DNA of 64,000 nucleotides from the NCBI RefSeq assembly GCF_028826105.1, contig NZ_JAQGPL010000001.1:3622501-3686500 (forward strand). Direction: 5' to 3'. Of the stretch, positions 53,341 through 62,249 are shown piece by piece; position 1 is the first letter of the stretch, and each line of letters starts with the position of its first letter. This DNA is from Paenibacillus humicola (lineage in GTDB: Bacteria; Bacillota; Bacilli; Paenibacillales; Paenibacillaceae). The notes under the pieces were generated by a model. The model saw only the letters and a list, made by a program, of their open reading frames with translations. It had not been told where the DNA came from and made no database searches. The position numbers and the translations under genes were made by a program.

Positions 53341-54582
53341 TCAAATGAATTCACTGAATAAATTTTTGAGCCGCTCGAACAAACCGGGTTTCGACGATGC
53401 GGCAGCTCCCGATTTCCGCGATGAACTCTTCTTGGGAGCGCTGACGGGGCGGCTGCGCATGTATTTGGACACGTATTGGATCATGCCGACGCCGCTGGTA
53501 TAAGAAGGGTCGCGTACGCCGATATAATCGGGGACCGCGATGCGCACGGAGGATTCCAGCTCGACCTGGGCGAGCCCGAGCGTCCCGGGCATCGTCACCG
53601 CGCCGCCCGTGAGCACGTAGCCGTTCACCTTGTCGCCGTAACCGAGCCTTCTGACTTCCTGGCGGATCAAATGAAAAATTTCCTGCATCCGGGGTTCGAT
53701 AATGTTGGCAAGATCAACCTGCGTAAATTCCTTCTCGACGTTGCTGCCCATCCGCATCACTTTGAACTTCTGATCCTCGGCGGCGTCGCCGATCAGCGAA
53801 CAGCCGTATTTTTGCTTAATTTTCTCGGCCTGCTCCGTCTGCGTCCGCAGTCCGTAGGAGATATCGCTCGTGACATATTCGCCGCCGATCGGCAGCGTCG
53901 ATGTGGCGGACAGGCTTCCCTGATCGAAAACGGCGATCGTCGCGGAGCCCGCGCCGATGTCGGCCAGCACCGTTCCCATCATTTTTTCGTCTTTCGTCAG
54001 CGCCATTTGACCGGAGGCTAAAGACATCAGGACGATACCGGCGATTTGGAGATTCGCTTTCTCGACGCAGCGGACGAGATTATGTATCGCCGTCTTTGCT
54101 CCGGTTACCACCGTCGCTTCCACCTCGAGGCGAACGCCGATCATGCCGCGCGGATCGGAGATCCCCTCCAAGCCGTCGACCAGATACTGCTTCGGCACCA
54201 GATTGACGATTTCCCGCTCCGGCGGCAGCGCGACCACCTTCGCCGCCTGAAGCACACGGTCGATATCGTCTTCGCTGATTTCCCGGTCCTCGTTCGATAC
54301 CGCCACGACGCCCCGGTTCGTTTGCAAAGCGATATGATTCCCTTGAATGCCGACGTAAACTTCGTTTATTTGAATGCCTACCATGCGTTCCGCGTGTTCC
54401 ACAGCGTTGCGGATCGACTGCACGGTCTGGTCGATATCGACGATCGCTCCCTTGCGAATGCCTTCCGAGTCGGCAGATCCAACTCCAATAATATTAATGG
54501 CTCCGTTCTGGACTTCGCCAATAATAGCACGAACCTTGGATGTACCGATGTCCAAACTGACGATGATGTCATTGCTGCTCAA
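53341..54582 (-). CDS. ftsA: Cell division protein FtsA
   Basis: Actin-like protein that tethers FtsZ to the membrane. The 413-residue protein has the phosphate-1 loop SLDIGTSKVRAIIGE, a phosphate-2 LADIGAGSATIAVFD, adenosine segment GYVLTGGAVTMPG and the C-terminal amphipathic helix GLFERLKNLFSEFI. Start is TTG at 54582 with GGAGGTG upstream. An AT-rich promoter region precedes it. Confidence 0.98.
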   Translation of the reverse strand: MSSNDIIVSLDIGTSKVRAIIGEVQNGAINIIGVGSADSEGIRKGAIVDIDQTVQSIRNAVEHAERMVGIQINEVYVGIQGNHIALQTNRGVVAVSNEDREISEDDIDRVLQAAKVVALPPEREIVNLVPKQYLVDGLEGISDPRGMIGVRLEVEATVVTGAKTAIHNLVRCVEKANLQIAGIVLMSLASGQMALTKDEKMMGTVLADIGAGSATIAVFDQGSLSATSTLPIGGEYVTSDISYGLRTQTEQAEKIKQKYGCSLIGDAAEDQKFKVMRMGSNVEKEFTQVDLANIIEPRMQEIFHLIRQEVRRLGYGDKVNGYVLTGGAVTMPGTLGLAQVELESSVRIAVPDYIGVRDPSYTSGVGMIQYVSKYMRSRPVSAPKKSSSRKSGAAASSKPGLFERLKNLFSEFI

Positions 54583-54644
54583 ACCTATGGCACCTCCGTT
54601 TCAACATTTTTGGGTACGGTCGATTACGATGTATGACTACTTTA

Positions 54645-54690
54645 ATTCAACGCCTATTATATTTTCCCTCTTTTTCAACAAAATTTTCGG
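54645..54690 (-). promoter_or_regulatory. Candidate ftsAZ promoter with overlapping sigma-A and sigma-H-like boxes
   Basis: The minus strand has a perfect TATAAT (54656-54661) preceded by AAAAAGAGGGAAAA and a weak -35 (TTTTGT or TTGTTG), and a GAAT (54645-54648) spaced from AGGGAAAAT as a sigma-H promoter would be. Sporulation-linked sigma-H control of ftsAZ is known in Bacillus subtilis. Which set is used cannot be told by eye. Confidence 0.45.
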
Positions 54691-54829
54691 GGGTTGAAGA
54701 TGTTTCCAGTGCGGGCCGGAGCCGCCTTGCAGCGGTCTGTCAGCCGCGAAATGCCGGGATAAACCCAAATCGGCATATAACTTAAATCATATCATTTATT
54801 AACTCTATTGAGTAGCGATTTCAAAAGAT

Positions 54830-55576
54830 TCATTTCGAACTTTCTTCATCGGACGGCGCGTTGTTGAACGGCGCCCACTTATCGGCCAGCAGCAGCGTAA
54901 CGATGCCGGGCTCCTGCTGCTGGGTAACGCCGTTCAGCATGGCGATCTTGGACGGCAGCAGCGAGGCGGCGGTAATGACTTCGAAGCGCGTGCGCGTATA
55001 GATTTTGATCCGGTCCGGATATGATTTCGACGGGTCCGGGATGATTTCCGAGAAATCGGCCAGCGATTCCGGCGGTATGGCGGCCAGCTGTTTGGCCAGC
55101 TGCGCTTTGACGGGATCGTTGTCCTGCCAGCCGGTAAGAACGGGCTTGTCCGCCACAAGATTCGCAGTAGCCGGCACGTCCACTCCGTTCGACAAAACGG
55201 CCGAAAGCTCTCCTTTTTTCGACAGCTCGAACGCAACGACCGGGAACTCGCGAACCGTAATGCCGATTTTTCCCGGAAACGTTTTGACGACCTCGACGCT
55301 CTCGACCGGCTTCAGCGTTTTGACCCGGCGCTCGATCGCAGAGGCGCTTATGCCGAAGAATGCGTCCCCGGCTTTAACGCCTGCCGCCTGCTTAATAGAT
55401 TCGACGCTGAGCACCTGCTCGCCTTCCACATCGACCGAAGAAATTTTGCTGATCGATGAATGAAAGAACATCACGCTTAATATAACGATAAAAAGCAACA
55501 AAAGTACGGCAAGCAATTTTTTGCCGCTTCGGCGTTTCCGGACAGGTTCTCGCAGCACCGGCACTTTTTCCTGCAT
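54830..55576 (-). CDS. divIB: Cell division protein DivIB/FtsQ
   Basis: Part of the divisome core with FtsL and DivIC. The 248-residue protein has a short basic cytoplasmic tail, one membrane segment (about 20-40), a POTRA domain (SSVDVEGEQVLSVESIKQAAGV, then TVREFPVVAFE) and a beta domain (RIKIYTRTRFEVITAASLLPSKI). Start at 55576 follows AGAGGGGA; a longer upstream frame overlapping murA is rejected. Confidence 0.94.
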   Translation of the reverse strand: MQEKVPVLREPVRKRRSGKKLLAVLLLLFIVILSVMFFHSSISKISSVDVEGEQVLSVESIKQAAGVKAGDAFFGISASAIERRVKTLKPVESVEVVKTFPGKIGITVREFPVVAFELSKKGELSAVLSNGVDVPATANLVADKPVLTGWQDNDPVKAQLAKQLAAIPPESLADFSEIIPDPSKSYPDRIKIYTRTRFEVITAASLLPSKIAMLNGVTQQQEPGIVTLLLADKWAPFNNAPSDEESSK

Positions 55577-55718
55577 TGCTTGTCCCCTCTTTGCCAAAAC
55601 GCAGGACGGCAAACGTCCGGTTCGCAGTACCCGCCGCCCGGTGTTAGCGGGGGCAGCCTGCAGGCCGGTGTTGCCGGCTGCGATCATGAGTCTCATTGTA
55701 TGCAAAATGTTCAAGCGG

Positions 55719-56999
55719 TCAGCGGTAGACCCGGTCGTCCATTGCCGCCGGTACGCGTTGGATGCGTGCCCCGAGCCGGCCCAGCATCGTCTCGATCCGG
55801 TCGTAGCCCCGGTCAATATGATGCACCTGCTCGACGACGGTTTTTCCCTGCGCCGCCAGCCCTGCAATCACGAGCGCGGCTCCGGCCCGGAGATCGGTCG
55901 CCTCGACCGTCGCGCCGTAAAGCCGTGAGACGCCGCGGATGAAAGCGGAATTCAGATCGACGCGGATATCCGCGCCCATGCGGCACAATTCATCCACATG
56001 CTTGAAACGGCCTTCGAAAATCGTCTCTTTCATGACGCTCACTCCGTCGGCAAGCGCGAGCAGCACCATAACCTGCGATTGCAGATCGGTCGGGAACGCC
56101 GGGTAAGGCGACGTGACGACGCGATCGATCGCTTTCGGGCGGCTGGAACTGCCGATCTTAATTATATCACCGTCAACCGCGATTTGAACACCTGCGCGCC
56201 TGAGGACGTGGATGAGCGAGGTTAAGTGTACGGGATTCGTATGCTGCAGCGTCACCTGTCCGCGCGTTGCGGCGGCGGCCACCATGACGGTGCCCGTTAC
56301 GATGCGGTCGGGAATGACCTGGTATCTGCACGGCTCGAGACGATTAACGCCCTCCACCGTAATCGTATCCGTCCCCGCCCCGATGATCTTGGCACCCATC
56401 CGATTGAGAAAATGCTGCAAATCCTGGATTTCCGGCTCTCTCGCCGCGTTCGTGATCGTGGTCATGCCTTCGGCCAGCACCGCGGCCATCATAATATTTT
56501 CCGTTGCGCCGACGCTCGGAAAGTCGAGATGGATTTCCGTCCCCTTCAGCCGGCCCGCGCAGCACACGATCCGGCTTCCTTCCTCTTCGACCGTTGCGCC
56601 GAGCGCCGTCAGGCCCTGCAGGTGCAGGTCGATTTTCCGTTCGCCGATCGCGCAGCCGCCGGGCTGATAGACCGTCACCTTCCCGAACCGGGCCAGCAGC
56701 GGCCCCATCAGGAAAATGGAGGAGCGCATTTGACGCATCAGCGCCTCGGGAATATGAGAGCTGTTTGCTGTCGACGTATCCAGCGTTACGGTTTGCCCCT
56801 CATGCACCGCTTCGCAGCCAAGCTCCCGCAAAATGTTCAGCATGACGTCGATGTCCAGAAGGCGGGGCACATGATCGAGCATTACTTTTCCTTCCACCAG
56901 CATGCTTGCAGCCAAAATCGGCAAAGCGGCGTTTTTCGCTCCTTGGATAACAATGGTTCCTGAGAGTGGTTTCCCGCCTTCAATCACCAATTTGTCCAA
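55719..56999 (-). CDS. murA: UDP-N-acetylglucosamine 1-carboxyvinyltransferase
   Basis: First committed step of peptidoglycan synthesis (PEP transfer). The 426-residue protein has the N-terminal VIQGAKNAALPILAAS, the catalytic Cys in YQPGGCAIGERKIDLHL (fosfomycin target), and DRIVTGTVMVAAAATRG. The usual Arg/Pro after GxR is GERKID here. In Bacillus subtilis murAA lies elsewhere; here it sits between murB and divIB, as is usual in Paenibacillaceae. Confidence 0.97.
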   Translation of the reverse strand: MDKLVIEGGKPLSGTIVIQGAKNAALPILAASMLVEGKVMLDHVPRLLDIDVMLNILRELGCEAVHEGQTVTLDTSTANSSHIPEALMRQMRSSIFLMGPLLARFGKVTVYQPGGCAIGERKIDLHLQGLTALGATVEEEGSRIVCCAGRLKGTEIHLDFPSVGATENIMMAAVLAEGMTTITNAAREPEIQDLQHFLNRMGAKIIGAGTDTITVEGVNRLEPCRYQVIPDRIVTGTVMVAAAATRGQVTLQHTNPVHLTSLIHVLRRAGVQIAVDGDIIKIGSSSRPKAIDRVVTSPYPAFPTDLQSQVMVLLALADGVSVMKETIFEGRFKHVDELCRMGADIRVDLNSAFIRGVSRLYGATVEATDLRAGAALVIAGLAAQGKTVVEQVHHIDRGYDRIETMLGRLGARIQRVPAAMDDRVYR

Positions 57000-57014
57000 T
57001 GTATCACCTCCGGA

Positions 57015-57920
57015 TTACCGCTCGCCCACCACCAGTACTTCCGGCACCAGGTCGACTCCGAATCGGTCATTGACGGTGCTGCGGATCGTTGCCATGAGGG
57101 CGAGAACGTCCTCAGCTGTCGCTTGCCCGGTGTTGACAATGAAATTGGCGTGCTGCGCCGATACTTCCGCTCCTCCGCTGCGAAGCCCCTTGAGGCCCGC
57201 TTCCTGTATAAGCCGCGCGGCATGATCGCCCGGCGGATTCCGGAACACGCTGCCCGCGCACGGCAGCTGAAGCGGCTGCGTACGGCGGCGCCGGTCCTTG
57301 TAGGATGCCAGCGATGCGGCGATTTCCTTCCGGTCTCCTTCGCGGAGCTCGAACGTTGCCCGGGCGACGACGCCCGGACGGTCGTGAAGCACCGTATGCC
57401 GGTAAGCGAATTGCATATCGCCTGGTCCATAGCGAACCAATTCCCCTGTTTCCAGTACAACGTCAGCTGATTTGAAAATGCGCGACACTTCCGACCCGTG
57501 GGCGCCTGCGTTCATATAAACGGCTCCGCCGACCGTTCCCGGAATCCCCCCTGCAAATTCCAGTCCGGTCAGCCCTTCCTTGCCCGCCAGAACGGACAGC
57601 TTGATGAAGGAGAAAGCGGCGCCGGCATGAACGAGCGTGCCCTCGAACCGCACATAATCGAACCCGTCGCCCAATTGGATGACAACGCCGCGAATACCTT
57701 TGTCGCTCACCAGCATGTTGGAGCCGCGGCCGAGGTTCGTCCACGGAACGGAGTGCTTCCGGAGCAGCCGCAGGACCGCCGCCAGCTGCTTTTCATCATG
57801 CGGAATGACGAAAACGTCGGCGGGGCCGCCGATTTTCCAGGTTGTATATGCGGATAAAGGCTCGCGGTGCCGGACATCGCCGACATCGGTGCGGGCCAGC
57901 TCCGCCAAAAACTGCTCCAT
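57015..57920 (-). CDS. murB: UDP-N-acetylenolpyruvoylglucosamine reductase
   Basis: Reduces the enolpyruvyl product of MurA to UDP-MurNAc using NADPH and FAD. The 301-residue type II (short) enzyme has TTWKIGGPAD, LGRGSNMLVSDKG, GIPGTVGGAVYMNAGAHG, the catalytic Ser in CAGSVFRNPPGDHAARLI and Glu in PEVLVVGE. AAAGGAGGT precedes the ATG at 57920. The 186-base gap to murG has promoter-like AT-rich boxes (TATACCGTATAAT near 58040). Confidence 0.97.
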   Translation of the reverse strand: MEQFLAELARTDVGDVRHREPLSAYTTWKIGGPADVFVIPHDEKQLAAVLRLLRKHSVPWTNLGRGSNMLVSDKGIRGVVIQLGDGFDYVRFEGTLVHAGAAFSFIKLSVLAGKEGLTGLEFAGGIPGTVGGAVYMNAGAHGSEVSRIFKSADVVLETGELVRYGPGDMQFAYRHTVLHDRPGVVARATFELREGDRKEIAASLASYKDRRRRTQPLQLPCAGSVFRNPPGDHAARLIQEAGLKGLRSGGAEVSAQHANFIVNTGQATAEDVLALMATIRSTVNDRFGVDLVPEVLVVGER

Positions 57921-58106
57921 CTCTCGTACCTCCTTTTTGCTCTTGCGGGCGACAGCCGGCCGGAGACATCGTACGGGACGCCGGGCGGTCCGCCTGCACA
58001 GACGCTCAGGCTTTATTGGACCCGCCGGGTGGCGGTCACGATTATACGGTATACTATGCCTCCGCGTACGGTAGTGTGACAATCGCCCAGGTGCCGCGCG
58101 GCTGCC

Positions 58107-59216
58107 CTAGCTTCGCCCGGCAAGCCGCTTGAGCTCGGCCGACAGCAGGGCCGCCGACTGCGGCATGCCAAGCTTGCGCGCCGCCGTTCCCATCGCTGCG
58201 AGCCGCCCGGAATCGCCAAGTATGGCGCTTATCCGCTCGAACAGCATTGCGCCCGTCAGCCGTCGCTCAATAATCATTTCCGCGGCGCCCGCGTTCATCA
58301 GCGTCCGCGCGTTGGCCTCCTGGTGATTGTTGGTCACGTTCGGCGACGGGACGAGAATCGAAGGAAGGCCGAGCGCGGTCAGCTCCGCCAGCGACGAAGC
58401 GCCGGAGCGGCTGACGACAAGCGTCGAGGCGGCCAGCACCTCGGGCATATTATGCAAATACGGGAGCACATGGATGTAATTGGAAAGCTGCGGAATCACT
58501 TTCTTGATCCGCTCCATCGTCCCCTCGTAATAGCTTTCGCCGGTTACAAACACAAAATGGACCCCCGGCAGCCGCCCAGTCAGCGGCGCCATGTCCACCA
58601 TCGCGTCGTTCATGGCTTTCGCGCCTCTGCTGCCGCCGACCACCAGGACGATTTTGCTGCCCTGGGACAGGCCGAGCGAGGCGAAGCCTTTGTCCCTGTT
58701 TGCTTTGACCACTTGGGAAGCGCGCGGATTGCCGGTAAACACCACCCGCTTCGAACGCTTGAACTGCGTTTGCGATTCTTTAAAGCTGACGGCGACGCAG
58801 TCGGCGTACCGGGCCAGAAACTGATTGGTCAGTCCCGCGATCGCATTCTGTTCGTGGATCAGCGTCGGGATGCCGAGCTTCGCCGCAGCGTATACGACCG
58901 GACCGCATACATAGCCGCCCGTGCCGACGACAACGTCCGGCTTGAAGGCCGCGAGCAGCTGCTTCGAACGTCTGACGCCCTTCAGGAACCGCATCACGGT
59001 GCGGACGTTTTCCAGCGACAGCTTGCGCCGGAAGCCGGTAATTTCGACCGGCTCGAAATCGATGCCCTGCGCGGGCACGATCCGGCTTTCAAGCCCTTTC
59101 GGGGTGCCGATGTAAAGGATGGCGGTATCCGGCTCCTCCTCGGCTACGTGCCTGCCGACGGCAAGCGCGGGATAGATGTGGCCGCCCGTTCCGCCGCCGG
59201 TCAATACAATCCGCAT
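58107..59216 (-). CDS. murG: Lipid II synthase MurG
   Basis: Adds GlcNAc to lipid I on the inner membrane face. The 369-residue GT-B glycosyltransferase has GGTGGHIYPALAV at the N-terminus, GTGGYVCGPVVYAAAKLGIP, the HEQNAIAGLTN loop and the donor-site segment VVSRSGASSLAELTALGLPSILVP. It follows spoVE by seven bases. Confidence 0.97.
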   Translation of the reverse strand: MRIVLTGGGTGGHIYPALAVGRHVAEEEPDTAILYIGTPKGLESRIVPAQGIDFEPVEITGFRRKLSLENVRTVMRFLKGVRRSKQLLAAFKPDVVVGTGGYVCGPVVYAAAKLGIPTLIHEQNAIAGLTNQFLARYADCVAVSFKESQTQFKRSKRVVFTGNPRASQVVKANRDKGFASLGLSQGSKIVLVVGGSRGAKAMNDAMVDMAPLTGRLPGVHFVFVTGESYYEGTMERIKKVIPQLSNYIHVLPYLHNMPEVLAASTLVVSRSGASSLAELTALGLPSILVPSPNVTNNHQEANARTLMNAGAAEMIIERRLTGAMLFERISAILGDSGRLAAMGTAARKLGMPQSAALLSAELKRLAGRS

Positions 59217-59223
59217 GAAAACG

Positions 59224-60321
59224 TCACCTCGAATAACGGGATATGTTGAGCAAAATGCCGAGCGCGGTCAGCAGCAGCGTTAGCGACGAGCCGCCGTAGC
59301 TGACGAGCGGCAGCGTAATGCCGGTAACCGGCAGCATGCCGATGACAACGCCGATGTTGATGAATACCTGGACGCCGACGATGCCGACGATGCCGACCGC
59401 CAGCAGGCTGCCGAACGTATCGGGCGCCGTCATCGCCGTCCGCATGCCGCGCCAAATCAAGATCGCGAACAGCGCGATGATCGCCGCGCCGCCGATAAAT
59501 CCAAGCTCTTCGGCGACGATCGAGAAAATAAAATCGGTTTGCGGCTCGGGCAGGTAATTGAATTTTTGCCGGCTCATGCCGAGACCGAGACCGACCAGGC
59601 CGCCGGGACCGATCGCGTACAGCGATTGGATGATCTGGTACCCCGTCCCGAGCGGGTCGGACCATGGATCGAGAAAGCCGGTGATGCGCTTCATCCGGTA
59701 CGGCGCCGCCAAAATAAGGCCGACCAGGCCGCCGACGCCGAGCAGGACCAGCGAGCCGAGATGGGAGAGCCTTGCTCCCGCCGTATAGATGACGAGCAGC
59801 GATGCGCCGACCATGACCGCCGCCGAGCCGAGGTCCGGCTGCAGCATGATCAGACCGAACGCCAGGCCCATAATGCCGAGCGGCGGCAGCAGCCCTTTGG
59901 TGAAGCTCGTCACGACCTGCTGCCTGTCGGACAGCAGTTTGGCCAAAAAGATGATCATGGCGAGCTTCATGAACTCGGAAGGCTGGATGCCGAACGAGCT
60001 GATGCCGAGCCAGCTTCTCGCGCCGCCGCGCACGACGCCGATGCCGGGGATGAGCACAATGACGAGCAGGCCGAAGCAGACGATCAGGGCAAGCTTCGAG
60101 TACTTCTTCCATATCCAATAATCGGTGTTCATCGTGACGAACATCGCGCCGACACCGAGCGCCGCAAACAGCAGCTGGCGTTTCAGGAAATAGAAGGAGT
60201 CGCCGAATTGGTGAAATGCAAGTACGGCGCTTGCGCTGTAGACCATCACGAGACCGATGGCAAGAATGAGCAAAATCGAAACGATCATCCACATATCCGG
60301 GGCGGATCTGGCTTTGGCCAT
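59224..60321 (-). CDS. spoVE: SEDS family glycosyltransferase SpoVE/FtsW
   Basis: Polymerises lipid II at the septum or spore cortex. The 365-residue protein has ten membrane segments and the SEDS motifs LGISSFGIQPSEFMKLAMI, the extracellular loop YQIIQSLYAIGPGGLVGLGLG, PEPQTDFIFSIVAEELG and LPLVSYGGSSL. Position between murD and murG, and length, match Bacillus spoVE; it could also serve vegetative FtsW function. ATG at 60321 with AGAGGTG is preferred over a TTG at 60357. Confidence 0.95.
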   Translation of the reverse strand: MAKARSAPDMWMIVSILLILAIGLVMVYSASAVLAFHQFGDSFYFLKRQLLFAALGVGAMFVTMNTDYWIWKKYSKLALIVCFGLLVIVLIPGIGVVRGGARSWLGISSFGIQPSEFMKLAMIIFLAKLLSDRQQVVTSFTKGLLPPLGIMGLAFGLIMLQPDLGSAAVMVGASLLVIYTAGARLSHLGSLVLLGVGGLVGLILAAPYRMKRITGFLDPWSDPLGTGYQIIQSLYAIGPGGLVGLGLGMSRQKFNYLPEPQTDFIFSIVAEELGFIGGAAIIALFAILIWRGMRTAMTAPDTFGSLLAVGIVGIVGVQVFINIGVVIGMLPVTGITLPLVSYGGSSLTLLLTALGILLNISRYSR

Positions 60322-60366
60322 CGCTGGAAACACCTCTGCATGCGTAAGTAGGGACAAGCCCCCTAC

Positions 60367-61806
60367 TTACAACGTATGCGCCGATTGCTTAAACATTCGC
60401 CCCCGCTGCTCGTAAGACTCAAACATGTCCCAGCTTGCGCAGGCCGGCGACAGCAGCACGACATCCCCCGGCCCGGCAAGGGAAGCCGCTTCGCGCACCG
60501 CCTTCCGGAGCGTCTTTTCGGCGTCCTCTTCAGGTTCGACGATTTTGACGTCCGGTAAACCTGCGAGCTCCGCCACGCGCGCCAGTTTCTCCCGCGTCTG
60601 GCCGAGCGCGACGAGCGCCTTCGCCTGATCCTTCAGGTGCGGCAGCAGCTCCATATAATCCGAACCGCGGTCGAGCCCGCCGGCAATCAGCACGACCCGG
60701 CCCGGAGCGAACGAACGAAGCGCGATAATCGCAGCCGTGCCGTTCGTCGCTTTCGAGTTGTTGTAATAAACGACGCCGCCTCGCTCGCATACGAATTCGA
60801 GCCGGTGCTCCACGCCGCGGAAGCCTCGCAGCGGCTCGATCAGCTGCTCGGGATTTGCGCCGGCCGCCAGGCAGGCGCAGATCGCCGCAAGCGCGTCCGA
60901 CACGTTGTGCTTTCCGGGAATGCCCAGCTCGCCGACGGCAAGAATCGTTCGCTTGCTGCCGCCGCGCTCCTTCAGCACGATACTGCGCTCGACGCCGTCC
61001 TCCGCCGCCTCAATCGCTTCCGGATACGGCGGTTCGACATAGACGCCGTACTCGAGCTCGCGGCTCGTCGCGAAGGGCAGCAGCTGCGCCTTCACGGCGC
61101 CGCTTTCCGCCAGCCGGCGGCAGACGTCATCGTCCATATTGAGCACGGCTGAATCCGTCTCCGTCTGATTGGCGAACAGCTTCGCCTTCGATGCAATGTA
61201 ATCGTCCATGCCGCCGTGGTAGTCGAGATGAGTTTCGACCACGTTCAGCAGAACCGCGATGCGCGGCCGGAACGCCTCGGTCCCTTTCAGCTGGAAGCTG
61301 CTCAGCTCGGCGACGATCCAGTTGTCCGGCTCCGCAATCTGCGCCGCCTCGCAGAGCGGCGTTCCGATGTTGCCGGCGACGATCGGCCTCAGACCTGCCG
61401 CCTCCATCATTTCGCCGAGCCAGGTGGTCGTGGTGGTCTTGCCGTTCGAGCCCGTGATCCCGATGATCGGCGCGGGCGACAGCCGGTAAGCGACTTCCAC
61501 CTCCGTCACGACGTCGAGGCCGAGCTCCAGCGCACGGCGCACCGGCGGCGCGCTGTACGGAATGCCCGGATTTTTGACCACAAGCGCCGTATCGGGCGTC
61601 AGCAGTCCTTCCGGATGACCGCCGCATATAACAGAAACGCCCAAAGCGTCCAACTCGTCCGCTTCGGGGCATAGGCGGCGTTCCTTTTGGTCGTTCACCG
61701 TGACGTGAGCGCCGAGTTTGTGAAACAGCTTGGCGACGCTGACCCCGCTTCTCGCAAGGCCCAGCACGACGACGTTTTTGTTTTTATAGTGGATTGGATC
61801 AAACAA
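60367..61806 (-). CDS. murD: UDP-N-acetylmuramoylalanine-D-glutamate ligase
   Basis: Adds D-Glu to UDP-MurNAc-L-Ala. About 479 residues from a TTG start at 61806 with GGGAGGT upstream. N-terminal Rossmann-like LGLARSGVSVAKL, ATP loop IIGITGSNGKTTTTTWLG, AELSSFQL, NVVETHLDYHG and YYNNSKATNGTA, with LLSPACASWDMFESYEQRG at the C-terminus. It is separated from mraY by a 443-base repeat-bearing spacer rather than the usual tight join. Confidence 0.96.
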   Translation of the reverse strand: MFDPIHYKNKNVVVLGLARSGVSVAKLFHKLGAHVTVNDQKERRLCPEADELDALGVSVICGGHPEGLLTPDTALVVKNPGIPYSAPPVRRALELGLDVVTEVEVAYRLSPAPIIGITGSNGKTTTTTWLGEMMEAAGLRPIVAGNIGTPLCEAAQIAEPDNWIVAELSSFQLKGTEAFRPRIAVLLNVVETHLDYHGGMDDYIASKAKLFANQTETDSAVLNMDDDVCRRLAESGAVKAQLLPFATSRELEYGVYVEPPYPEAIEAAEDGVERSIVLKERGGSKRTILAVGELGIPGKHNVSDALAAICACLAAGANPEQLIEPLRGFRGVEHRLEFVCERGGVVYYNNSKATNGTAAIIALRSFAPGRVVLIAGGLDRGSDYMELLPHLKDQAKALVALGQTREKLARVAELAGLPDVKIVEPEEDAEKTLRKAVREAASLAGPGDVVLLSPACASWDMFESYEQRGRMFKQSAHTL

Positions 61807-61970
61807 GAGATTACCTCCCCCTAAATCCCCCTCCCCAAGCCTAAGCTTCCGAAGCAAGTTTTCCTTCGGAAAACTCTGAGGAGACCCCGAGGGCTCCCGC
61901 CCTCTGGACACCCGGAAAGGTAGAACGTTTGAGTTTTAGAGCCGCGCCCTAATTGTCTTCGTTGATATGC

Positions 61971-62118
61971 CCGCTTTCGTCCCCACCTGGGGACACGCTC
62001 TACTTCTGGGCACCTTTGTTACCTGATGGCTGCACCTTGAATAACGTTATGGGTAATGGTCGCTTTAAAACAGAATTCGTTCGTATCCGCCGCTTTCGTC
62101 CCCACTCGGGGACACGCT
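61971..62118. repeat. Pair of palindromic direct repeats downstream of mraY
   Basis: Two 29-base copies of the form CCGCTTTCGTCCCCAC(n)2GGGGACACGCT lie at 61971-61999 and 62090-62118, differing only at the loop (CT versus TC). Each contains the palindrome GTCCCC/GGGGAC. The loop change keeps the stem intact, as for a selected or mobile hairpin element. Confidence 0.8.
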
Positions 62119-62142
62119 TAACCGCGCAAAAGACCGAACACG

Positions 62143-62249
62143 GCACCTGCGGTGCTTTTTTTCGCCTGGGGCGTTTTTGCACCTGCGGTGCCTTTTTCCG
62201 CCTGCGGCGTTTTTTTGCACCAGCGGCGCCTCTTCCGCCCGAGGCGGAA
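62143..62249. repeat. Array of short GC hairpins alternating with T-tracts between mraY and murD
   Basis: Two tandem 36-39-base units (62143-62178, 62179-62217) each hold GCACCTGCGGTGC, a T-tract, a CGCC/GGCG hairpin and another T-tract; a third partial unit (62218 on) ends in TTCCGCC/GGCGGAA beside the mraY stop. On the plus strand each hairpin is followed by T runs like a stacked terminator. On the minus strand, the direction of mraY-murD, the spacers are A runs. No gene is present in 61807-62249. Confidence 0.85.

Noticed and set aside
62143..62249. Terminator of mraY
   Set aside because: On the minus strand the hairpins are followed by A runs, not T runs, so they should not stop mraY transcription; the T-tracts are on the plus strand only.
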